Shown piece by piece: positions 26,301 through 32,326 of a stretch of 43,169 nucleotides of DNA (position 1 is its first letter; every line of letters begins with the position of its first letter). The translations under genes were made by a program, and so were the position numbers. Source of the stretch: Caldimonas tepidiphila (GTDB taxonomy: Bacteria; Pseudomonadota; Gammaproteobacteria; Burkholderiales; Burkholderiaceae_C); assembly GCF_003569765.1 (NCBI RefSeq), contig NZ_KZ983963.1, positions 7,846 through 51,014 of the forward strand, in the 5' to 3' direction. Below the pieces are notes generated by a model. The model was not told where the DNA came from. It did not search any database and saw only the letters and a program-made list of their open reading frames with translations.

Positions 26301-27449
26301 CGGGCCGAGGCGCAGGCGGCCAGCGAGCTGAAGGACGAGTTCCTCGCCGTCCTGTCGCACGAGCTGAAGAACCCGCTGAACCTGATCCAGATGAACGCCG
26401 AGCTGCTGATGCGCCTGCCCGCGGCGCGCGCGGTGCAGGCGGTGACGGCGGCGGCGGAGACGATCCGCGCCACCGTGCACAGCCAGGCGCAGATCATCGA
26501 CGACCTGCTCGACCTGTCGCGGCTGAACACCGGCAAGCTCGCGCTGCGGCCGGCCGCGGTGGAGCTCGGCGCCACGGTGCGCCGCATCGTCGACGCGATG
26601 GCGCAGGACGCGGCGCGCAAGTCGATCGGGCTGCACCTCGAGGCGCAGGCGGAGCCGATCATGCTGCGGGCCGACCCGGTGCGCGTGGAGCAGATCGTCT
26701 GGAACCTGCTGAGCAACGCCTTCAAGTTCACGCCGCGCGGCGGGGGCGTCACGGTGCGCATCGGCACCGAGGACGGCTTCGGCCGCATCGAGGTGAGCGA
26801 CACCGGCCGCGGCATCGATCCGGCCTTCCTGCCGAGGCTGTTCGACATGTTCCAGCAGGCCCAGGAGCGCAGCACGCGGCGCGAGGGCGGGCTCGGCATC
26901 GGGCTGGCGCTGGTGCGGCAGCTCGCCGAGCTGCACGGCGGCCGCATCGAGGCCGCGTCGGAGGGGCCGGGCAAGGGCGCGTGCTTCATGGTGCGGCTGC
27001 CGCTGCAGGCCGGGCAGGACGCGGCGCGCGAGCCGCTGTCCGAGGCCGAGGAGCGGCCCTTCGAGGGCCTGCGCATGATGGTGGTCGACGACGAGCCGCA
27101 GGCGGCGCAGGTGCTGCGCCAGCTGCTCGAGCTCGAGGGCGTGGACGTGACGGTGGCGAGCTCGGCGCAGCAGGCGCTCGAGGCCTGCGCCCGGGTCGGG
27201 TTCGACGTGGTCCTCTGCGACATCGCGATGCCGGGGGCGGACGCCCATGCCTTCGTGCAGGCGCTGCGCGCGCTGCCCCGGCACGGGGCGACCCGCCTCG
27301 TGGCGGTGACAGGCTTCGACCGGCCGGTCGACCGCCTGCACGCTCAGGACGCCGGCTTCGACGCCCAGCTCGGCAAGCCGCTCACGCTCGAGCGGCTGCT
27401 GCGGGTGCTCGGCGAGCTGAAGGTGGCGAGAACCGACGGGCCCGGCTGA
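23301..27449 (+). CDS. CheB-CheR-PAS-histidine kinase-receiver fusion
   Basis: A 1382-residue multidomain protein. CheB methylesterase 20-200: Ser28 in GASAGG, His55 in ILHLSPSH, Asp147 in GTGSDG. CheR methyltransferase 225-490: SAM-binding AGCSSGEEAYSVAM, FATDIDEAAI, CCRNLLIYLD. A Glu/Leu-rich coiled coil with a 7-residue period lies at 690-742, built of variants of NEELQAI. A PAS-like domain (750-860) and a further PAS (870-985) follow, then HisKA near 1020 (LSHELKNPLN), HATPase_c 1120-1240 ([21 protein letters not shown]) and receiver 1258-1375 (CDIAMPGAD, and a K in GKPLT). No membrane span is present. Known from other bacteria, where the esterase/transferase substrate is usually unidentified. 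The ATG at 23301 has only a weak ribosome site; upstream in-frame ATGs encode atypical sequence. Confidence 0.93.
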   Translation: MTQDPALPDTGALTPSSLDFPVVGLGASAGGLPALLRFFKQMPGDSGMAFVVILHLSPSHASEAHAVLQRVTNMKTVQVHEPCVIERDHIYVIPPSRHLSLNDSYLRVTEMDRPRHRHIAVDLFFRALAQVHRERAFGIVLSGTGSDGAVGIARVKELGGVTFAQDPGDAEFEGMPRAAVATGVIDWVLPVDEMPRKLLEIRANARLIELPPLADEEESAALASARPASQEAETALREIMALLRLRTGHDFRHYKRATLLRRLERRLQVHALPSLPAYRALLQEQPAEAQALLKDLLIGVTNFFRDPEAFDALGREAAPRLFGPQRGAEPVRAWVAGCSSGEEAYSVAMLLLEQAGATRGTPEIQVFATDIDEAAIAAARTGLYPESIAADVAPVRLRQFFAKDGNHYRIRKEVRERILFASHNLLRDPPFSKLDLVCCRNLLIYLDREVQPQILEMFHFALRPGGLLFLGSSESADAVPQLFSVVDKKNRIYRANAVAQATRYHSTVPLEVFDGHVAGPREPVAERRRVSYAELHQRLAEQHAPPSVLVDAEAHIVHLSEQAGRFLRHTGGAPSHHLPALVRPELRLELRTALFQALQSGRSVEARRVRLESEERISYVNMTVRPVQEPTLDATLALVLFDEVEETMGAAPPSGGPGEARDPLVLQLEAELKRVKQQLQDTIEQYETSTEELKASNEELQAINEELRSTTEELETSKEELQSINEELITVNHELKSKVEETGKVNDDLQNLIASTDIATVFVDRAMSIKRYTPRATEIFSLIPGDIGRSLLDIRHRLDYELLAEDAAEAFQSLRLIEREVTGADGRWYLARMLPYRTTEDRIDGAVLTFVDITGRRSAEQRLRRGEALLRLVAESTKDYAILTLDLDGRITTWNRGAERLFGYTEAEALGQHSALLFPPEDRENGAVEEELRRAREDGRAEDERWHQRRDGRRVFCSGVTTPLFFDGGLQGYAKIARDVTGTKRMESEREAQLAQEAARRAEAQAASELKDEFLAVLSHELKNPLNLIQMNAELLMRLPAARAVQAVTAAAETIRATVHSQAQIIDDLLDLSRLNTGKLALRPAAVELGATVRRIVDAMAQDAARKSIGLHLEAQAEPIMLRADPVRVEQIVWNLLSNAFKFTPRGGGVTVRIGTEDGFGRIEVSDTGRGIDPAFLPRLFDMFQQAQERSTRREGGLGIGLALVRQLAELHGGRIEAASEGPGKGACFMVRLPLQAGQDAAREPLSEAEERPFEGLRMMVVDDEPQAAQVLRQLLELEGVDVTVASSAQQALEACARVGFDVVLCDIAMPGADAHAFVQALRALPRHGATRLVAVTGFDRPVDRLHAQDAGFDAQLGKPLTLERLLRVLGELKVARTDGPG

Positions 27450-27759
27450 AGCGGCGCCGGAAGAGGGAGGGGCGGCGCTGACCCCCGCCGCCGGCCGGGG
27501 ACACGCATCCAGGGGGAACGCGCTGCAAATGCGTGTAGCAAGCAGCCACCTCTGTTACCCTTTGCCGTGACTCCTGTGCCTGCGTGACCCCAGGGCCGCC
27601 GACAGGCTTCGAGGTCGCTCCGTTGCAGCCCCGCGCTGCGCTTCATCCTGTCCTTGTCGCGGCATCGCCGTATCAGGGGAGACGGCGGAGCGACCTTTTC
27701 TTCTTCCTGCTTTCTTCTTGCCTGGAAACACTGCGGCCCGCGGGAAATCCCGCCCGGCC
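27450..27759. other. 310-nt intergenic stretch
   Basis: Lies between the CheB-CheR-kinase gene (+) and the small zinc-ribbon gene (-), whose 3' ends face each other. It holds one inverted repeat (27501-27536) and a T/C-rich run near 27700-27720 that would be purine-rich on the minus transcript. No convincing coding frame or RNA structure is visible. Confidence 0.6.
27501..27536. repeat. 8-bp inverted repeat with 20-nt spacer
   Basis: ACACGCAT (27501-27508) and ATGCGTGT (27529-27536) are exact reverse complements. The long spacer and short arms make a terminator unlikely; a protein-binding site is possible but unsupported by context. Confidence 0.5.
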
Positions 27760-27969
27760 TCAGCCCTTGGCGTGGCGCTGGCGGATGCCCCGCCCGATCG
27801 GGCTGTCCGGGGCGACGAGCAGTTGCGAGCCGCAGGCCGCGCAGCGCTGCCGACCCGGGCTGCGATGCGAGCCGTTGCCGTGGTGGCCGCACGCGGCGCA
27901 CACCATCCTCTGCCGCCCCCCCAGTGTCCTGAAGAGGCCCCCGGCGATGACGCTCAGCATGCTGTCCAT
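27760..27969 (-). CDS. small zinc-ribbon protein
   Basis: Encodes 69 residues from the ATG complement at 27967-27969, preceded on the minus strand by a strong GGAGGAG site 5-6 nt away. After a short hydrophobic start (MLSVIAGGLF) comes a CAAC...CAAC pair (CxxC near residues 24-27 and 43-46) separated by a His/Gly/Arg-rich loop, a classic zinc ribbon. The C-terminus is basic (IGRGIRQRHAKG). It could bind nucleic acid or a partner protein, but the family is not recognised. The ribosome site and the two metal-binding pairs make it a real gene despite its size. Confidence 0.75.
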   Translation of the reverse strand: MDSMLSVIAGGLFRTLGGRQRMVCAACGHHGNGSHRSPGRQRCAACGSQLLVAPDSPIGRGIRQRHAKG

Positions 27970-28286
27970 GTGACTCCTCCGTAAAGCTTCTGGGGGAAGG
28001 GCAGGATAGCCACCCGCGCCGCAGGGCTGGGAGCCCGTGGGTGGGTGGAATGCCGTGCCCGGCCTTCCCGCACGTCCCCATCATAGGGCGGCCCGCCGGC
28101 GCGGCGGTGCAAGGCCGGGGGCCGAAGGTGTGTCCGCCGATGACGCCGACACGGATGCCGCCCGCCCAGTGCCCGGGCGTGCCTCGGCGACCGTGGGGCC
28201 TCTCGTCCGTCCGCTGGCCGGCCCGGCCCCGCGGGTCGTTAAATGCCGGAAGAATTCGATGCGCCGCACGGCGAGAGGAGGAACCC
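27970..28286. other. 317-nt divergent intergenic region
   Basis: Separates two small genes read in opposite directions (27969 and 28287). It should carry both promoters. A TATGAT box on the minus strand (28085-28080) resembles a -10 but has no matching -35. No coding frame, repeat or stable RNA is visible. Confidence 0.5.
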
Positions 28287-28547
28287 ATGCACAGTTGCCC
28301 GGATGACTTCGCGATGGGGCGCGCGGCCGGCTACCGGGCCGCGCTGGTCTCGGGCTGGGACGAGATGCTGAGCAAGGAGCCGAAGCTGCGCGAGCTGTTC
28401 GCGCAGGCCTTCCTGGCCGGGCTTGAACGCGAGTTCATCGAGTCCCTGCCCAGCGCGCTCGCCTCCGACGAGTTCATGAACGGCCTGCACCTCGTCGAGG
28501 CGGAGCTCAGGGCGCTGCTGCGCGACCCGGCGGTCACCGAGACCTGA
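28287..28547 (+). CDS. uncharacterised 86-residue helical protein
   Basis: The ATG at 28287 follows a strong AGAGGAGGA site at 28274-28282. The product is 86 residues and predominantly helical by eye: GRAAGYRAALVSGWDEML, then ELFAQAFLAGLEREFIESL, then LHLVEAELRALLRDP. It has one cysteine near the N-terminus, no signal peptide and no membrane span. I do not recognise the family. It converges on the CheB-type gene with 35 nt between the stops; that gap contains a short GGGGC/GCCCC hairpin. Confidence 0.75.
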   Translation: MHSCPDDFAMGRAAGYRAALVSGWDEMLSKEPKLRELFAQAFLAGLEREFIESLPSALASDEFMNGLHLVEAELRALLRDPAVTET

Positions 28548-28582
28548 GGCCGGGCGCGCGGCGCGGCGGGGCGCCGCCCCCG

Positions 28583-29584
28583 TCAGGGAGCGGCGCCCTC
28601 CACCAGCAACCGCCGCAGCACCTCCGCCTGGGCGGCCAGCCGCTCGGCCGCCTCCCGGTGGGTCTCGCCCAGCGGCGCCTCGCTGCCGTGGCGGCTCCTC
28701 CATTCGGCCATCCGGCGCATCAGCTGCTCCTTCTCCTGCAGCGCGCGCACGGCGCTCCACAGCGCCTCCTCGGTGGCCTTGGACTGCGTTTCCTGCAGGC
28801 TGCGCAGCGAGTAGGCGTGGCCGGTGTGGCAGCGAAAGCGCGGCGGCTCGGCGTCCCGCATCTCCCACAGCGAGCCGCGGCAGTCGGGGCAGACGAAGGT
28901 GGAGGGCGTGCCGACCGCGTTCAGGTCTTCCATGGAGTTTCCTTCCGCCCGCTGCAGGGCCTGCTCGTGCCCGACCCCGGGGGCGGGCGTGGCGCCCGGG
29001 CCGGACGGCACCGGGCCGAGCAGGCTCTGCAGCAGCTTCGGCATCTCGGCCAGGGCCACGCAATGGTCGACCTCGACGTGGCGCAAGGCGCTCTCGGGCA
29101 TGCTCGGCTCCTCCGCCTCGCGGGGGTCCTGGACGATCGCGACGCCGCCGCAGGCCTTCACCGCCTGCAGGCCGGCGGTGCCGTCGTCGAGGCAGCCGGT
29201 CAGCACGATGCCGACGACCGCCGAGCCGTGCTCGAGCGCGGCGGAGCGGAACAGCGGATCGACCGCGGGACGGGTGTGGTGCTCCCTGGGGCCGTGCGTG
29301 AGGCGCAGTGCCCGGCCCTCGACCAGCAGGTGGTGGTCCGGCGGCGCGACGTAGATGCGCCCCGGCACGATCGCCTCGCCGTCCACCGCATGGCGGGCCG
29401 GCAGGGGGCCGCGGTAGTTCAGCAGGTCCGGCAGGACGCTGGGGTGCGTCCCGACGTGCAGCACGACCAGCACCGCGGCCGGCAGGTCGGCGGGCAGCCC
29501 CGCCGCCAGCCGCTGCAGCGCGGCGACGCCGCCGGCGGAAGCGCCGATCACGATGAGGTCGCGCGTCCTCGTCAGCGGCTCCAT
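28583..29584 (-). CDS. CheB-type methylesterase with C-terminal zinc ribbon
   Basis: Encodes 333 residues. Residues 8-190 are a CheB catalytic domain: Ser16 in GASAGG, His43 in VLHVGTH, Asp134 in TGCLDDGTAG, and the IYVAPPDHHLL segment. There is no N-terminal receiver, so it is not controlled by direct phosphorylation as classical CheB is. After a Pro/Gly linker, Cys232, Cys235, Cys252 and His253/His256 form a probable zinc site in CPDCRGSLWE...FRCHTGHAYS, followed by a long charged helix (about 265-330). This architecture occurs as an orphan CheB in several phyla. It probably de-esterifies or deamidates a non-MCP target. The 86-residue protein gene converges on it. Confidence 0.9.
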   Translation of the reverse strand: MEPLTRTRDLIVIGASAGGVAALQRLAAGLPADLPAAVLVVLHVGTHPSVLPDLLNYRGPLPARHAVDGEAIVPGRIYVAPPDHHLLVEGRALRLTHGPREHHTRPAVDPLFRSAALEHGSAVVGIVLTGCLDDGTAGLQAVKACGGVAIVQDPREAEEPSMPESALRHVEVDHCVALAEMPKLLQSLLGPVPSGPGATPAPGVGHEQALQRAEGNSMEDLNAVGTPSTFVCPDCRGSLWEMRDAEPPRFRCHTGHAYSLRSLQETQSKATEEALWSAVRALQEKEQLMRRMAEWRSRHGSEAPLGETHREAAERLAAQAEVLRRLLVEGAAP

Positions 29585-29725
29585 CGGGCCCTTTCTCCGC
29601 GCCTGGCGGCGCCGGCTTGCACGAGTGCAGATCCCATCGTCGATCTCCCGCGGTGCGACATGCCGCCCCTTGCGGCACCCCTGAGCGGGGGCAAGTGCTG
29701 CGCCCGGTGCCGGCGCTTGCCGGCC

Positions 29726-29769
29726 GCGGCCTTCAGGCGGCCTTCAGGCGGCCTTCACGTGGCGTTCAC
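29726..29769. repeat. 11-bp tandem repeat covering a stop codon
   Basis: Two exact copies of GCGGCCTTCAG (29726-29736, 29737-29747), then GCGGCCTTCAC and GTGGCGTTCAC. The last unit supplies the TGA (complement 29766-29768) of the next gene. Because the period is 11, the TCA in successive units gives minus-strand TGA in all three frames. Confidence 0.9.
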
Positions 29770-31205
29770 GCGGCGCAGGCGCCGCTGCCGTTGGTCGCGA
29801 CGCCGGGAGCCGCGGCGGGGCGTTGCAGGCCGGGCAGGGGGGCGGCCGGCGGGGGCTCGGCGGCGACCGGCCATTCGGTGGCGAAGGCGAGGCCGGCGCG
29901 GCTCTCGGCCTGCCGGCCGTGGCCGGCGCAGACGCGGTGCAGCTCGGCGGCCAGCGTCGGCAGCATCAGCGGCTTGGCGAGGTGGCCGTCCATGCCGGCG
30001 GCCAGGCAGGCGCGGCGCGTCGCCTCGCTGTCGTCGGCGGTGAGGGCGACGACGGCACAGGGCGCGATGCGCCCCAGGGCCTGCAGCTCCCGCAGCCGGC
30101 GCGTCGTCTCCAGCCCGTCGAGCGGCTGCATGTGCACGTCCATCAGCACCACGTCGGGCGACCAGCGCTCGCAGGACTGCAGCGCGCCCTCGCCGTCGCT
30201 CGCGGCCGCGACCTCGTAGCCGAGCGCCTCGCCGGTGCTGCGCGCCATCAGCCGCGTCAGCAGGTTGTCGTCGACCACCAGCAGGCGCGGCCGCTCCTCC
30301 TGCACCACCGGGTAGGGCAGCGACTGCCGCCACGGCCTGCGCCGCTGCTCGCACAGCCGCTCGGTGATCTGGTGCAGCTCCCAGGGGCTCAGCGGGCGCA
30401 CCTTGAGATCGAAGCCGGCGATGCGCTCGGCCTGCGTCAGCGTCGGGGAGCCGGCGGCGACGGCGTGGATGCACTGCGTGCCGGGCGGCAGCAGGTGAGC
30501 CAAGCCCTCGAGCTCGGACGGCGCGAGCGAGTCCGACTCGACGGTGATGACGAGCGCCGGTAGCGCCGCGTCGCCGCACGACAGCAGCTCGCGCCGGAAA
30601 TGCGCCACCGAGCCGAACAGGCGCGGCGCCCAGCCCAGGCGCTGCAGCCGCCGTGCCAGCGAACGCGCCGCCATCACGTTGTCGTACACCAGCCAGGCGG
30701 GCGTGCCGTGCGCGTCGGCGGGACGCGCCAGCTCCCAGTGCTCGGCTTGCCCATCGACCCATTCGACGCTGAAGAGCAGGCCGTCCTTGCCGAGGCTCGC
30801 GAACTCGATCGGCGCGCCGGTGCGCGGGCAGCGCCCGCGGGCGCGGCGCGTGCCCGGCGCGTCGGACGCGAGCGCGGGCATGTCCTCCAGGCCGAGCCGC
30901 CGAAGCACGGCGCTCATGGTCTTGTCGCGCGCGGCGAGCCCGGTGCCGGCGAGCCGCACGCGCGCCGCTGCCTCGCCCGAGGGGGTGCGGCCGGTCTCGG
31001 CGTCGAAGACGAGGAAGCCGACCTCGATCAGCTCGGCCAGACCGCACAGCAGCCGGTGCAGGCTGCAGCGCATCGCGACCGCGTCGCCCGGCAACGTCAG
31101 CTGCGGGCCGCGGCAGTCGAAGGCGAAGGCGAGCCGCCGTGCCTCGAGGCGCGGCAGCATCTCGCGCACGCCGGAGGTGAAGAGTTCCGAGAAGTCGAAT
31201 GGCAT
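29766..31205 (-). CDS. receiver protein with kinase-like N-terminus (catalytically degenerate hybrid)
   Basis: Encodes 479 residues from the ATG complement at 31203-31205. The C-terminal receiver at about 305-430 is complete: VVDDNLLTR, phospho-Asp near 355 in VLMDVHMQPLDG, ALTADDSEA and LAKPL. Residues 165-290 look like a pseudo-receiver (WLVYDNVMAARSLARRL start, no phospho-Asp motif), and residues 1-145 resemble the ATPase part of BarA-type hybrid kinases (DAVAMRCSLHRLLCGLAELIEVG) but lack N and G boxes. No HisKA exists. It may therefore receive phosphate without making it. About 50 residues after the receiver are Pro/Ala-rich. It follows the DUF1488-like gene by 14 nt and is probably co-transcribed. 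Confidence 0.82.
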   Translation of the reverse strand: MPFDFSELFTSGVREMLPRLEARRLAFAFDCRGPQLTLPGDAVAMRCSLHRLLCGLAELIEVGFLVFDAETGRTPSGEAAARVRLAGTGLAARDKTMSAVLRRLGLEDMPALASDAPGTRRARGRCPRTGAPIEFASLGKDGLLFSVEWVDGQAEHWELARPADAHGTPAWLVYDNVMAARSLARRLQRLGWAPRLFGSVAHFRRELLSCGDAALPALVITVESDSLAPSELEGLAHLLPPGTQCIHAVAAGSPTLTQAERIAGFDLKVRPLSPWELHQITERLCEQRRRPWRQSLPYPVVQEERPRLLVVDDNLLTRLMARSTGEALGYEVAAASDGEGALQSCERWSPDVVLMDVHMQPLDGLETTRRLRELQALGRIAPCAVVALTADDSEATRRACLAAGMDGHLAKPLMLPTLAAELHRVCAGHGRQAESRAGLAFATEWPVAAEPPPAAPLPGLQRPAAAPGVATNGSGACAA

Positions 31206-31219
31206 GTGTCTAGCGCCGC

Positions 31220-31501
31220 TCAGGCGGCGTCTCCCTGGATGTGGCGGAAGTCCCGGGGGGGCTCGGCGCTCAGCACGACCACCGGCTCGCCGGGCCGCAG
31301 GCGGTGCTGCAGCAGCGCGGCGGCGTCGATGACGTCGGCGTGGGCCACGTAGGCGCGCAGCCAGGAATCGGGCGAGGCATCGGCGCCGAAGCGCGTCTCC
31401 AGCGCATCGCGCAGGATCAGGCAGCGCAGCGTGGTGGCGCCGTCCTCGACCGTGAACTGCACGCCCTGCACCACCGGGCAGAGCCTGACGCGATCGTCCA
31501 T
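31220..31501 (-). CDS. DUF1488-like small protein
   Basis: Encodes 93 residues from the ATG complement at 31499-31501, with AGGGGAA about 8 nt upstream on the minus strand; an in-frame ATG at 31558 is less well placed. The pattern GVQFTVEDGATTLRCLILRDALETRFG followed by a helical segment matches DUF1488 in layout (a beta-hairpin, then C-I-x-x-D/E-A-L). No function is established for that family. The gene lies 14 nt upstream of the degenerate hybrid receiver protein, so the two probably form an operon. Confidence 0.7.
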   Translation of the reverse strand: MDDRVRLCPVVQGVQFTVEDGATTLRCLILRDALETRFGADASPDSWLRAYVAHADVIDAAALLQHRLRPGEPVVVLSAEPPRDFRHIQGDAA

Positions 31502-31654
31502 GCCGCATTCCCCTGACAAGCGTCCCCCGCGCATGCGCGTGAAGTGGTGTAGTTCCATGGCCTTCAGCTTCGCAGCGGGCGCCGCTGCGCACCACCCGGG
31601 AGGAGGGGGCGCCGGGGCCCGGGAAATTCCCGGGTCGGGCGGGGGGCGGACCCG

Positions 31655-32326
31655 CTACTCAGGGCCCTGGTCGTCGCTCAGCCACTTGCGCGCGAGCGCG
31701 TAGCGGACGATGTCGGTGCGGCAGCGCAGCTGCAGCTTCTCCTGCGCCGTGGCCTTGTAGGACTCCACCGTCTTCACGCTCAGGCCGAGCTTGGCGGCGA
31801 TCTCCTTGTTGCTCTGGCCCCAGGCGACGAGGCGCAGCACCTGCTCCTCGCGCTGCGACAGGTCCGCGCGGTGCGGCGCCTCGCCCGGCTCGGCCTGCGG
31901 CGCGGCGAGCAGGTGCGAGACGAGCGCGCCGGCGAGCGCCGGGTCGATCCAGGTGCCGCCGTCGCCGACGGTGCGGATCGCGCCGACCAGCGCCTCGGCG
32001 GCGCTCTTCTTGAGCACGTAGCCGGTGGCGCCGGCGCGCAGCAGGCGGCGCAGGTAGCCCTGGTCGGCGTGGCGGGTGAGCGCGAGCACGCGCACCTCGG
32101 GGCAGCTCGCGTGCAGCCGCTCGGTGGCTTCGGCACCGTCGAGGTCGGGCATCGACACGTCCATCACCACCACGTCGGGCCGCAGCCGCTCGACGAGCTG
32201 CACCGCCTCGCGGCCGCCGCCGGCCTGCGCGACGACCTCCATGTCGGGCTGGGCCTCGACCAGCAGGCGCAGGCCCTCGCGCAGCACCGCGTGGTCGTCG
32301 GCGAGCAGCACGCGCAGCCTATCCAT
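31655..32326 (-). CDS. NarL/LuxR-type response regulator
   Basis: Encodes 223 residues. Receiver 1-120 has the acidic pair in LLADDHAV, phospho-Asp56 in VVMDVSMPDLDG, Thr84 in ALTRH and a Lys in VLKKSAAEAL. A LuxR/GerE helix-turn-helix lies at about 155-215 (LSQREEQVLRLVAWGQSNKEIAAKLGLSVKTVESY). The start overlaps the kinase stop by 8 nt, so the kinase at 32319-34403 is its cognate partner. It is the only DNA-binding response regulator of the window and the obvious output of this signalling run. Target promoters cannot be named. Confidence 0.94.
   Translation of the reverse strand: MDRLRVLLADDHAVLREGLRLLVEAQPDMEVVAQAGGGREAVQLVERLRPDVVVMDVSMPDLDGAEATERLHASCPEVRVLALTRHADQGYLRRLLRAGATGYVLKKSAAEALVGAIRTVGDGGTWIDPALAGALVSHLLAAPQAEPGEAPHRADLSQREEQVLRLVAWGQSNKEIAAKLGLSVKTVESYKATAQEKLQLRCRTDIVRYALARKWLSDDQGPE

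Noticed and set aside
27344-28288. Longer minus-strand frame overlapping the zinc-ribbon gene
   Set aside because: It lacks a ribosome site and a conserved pattern; the zinc-ribbon frame inside it has both.
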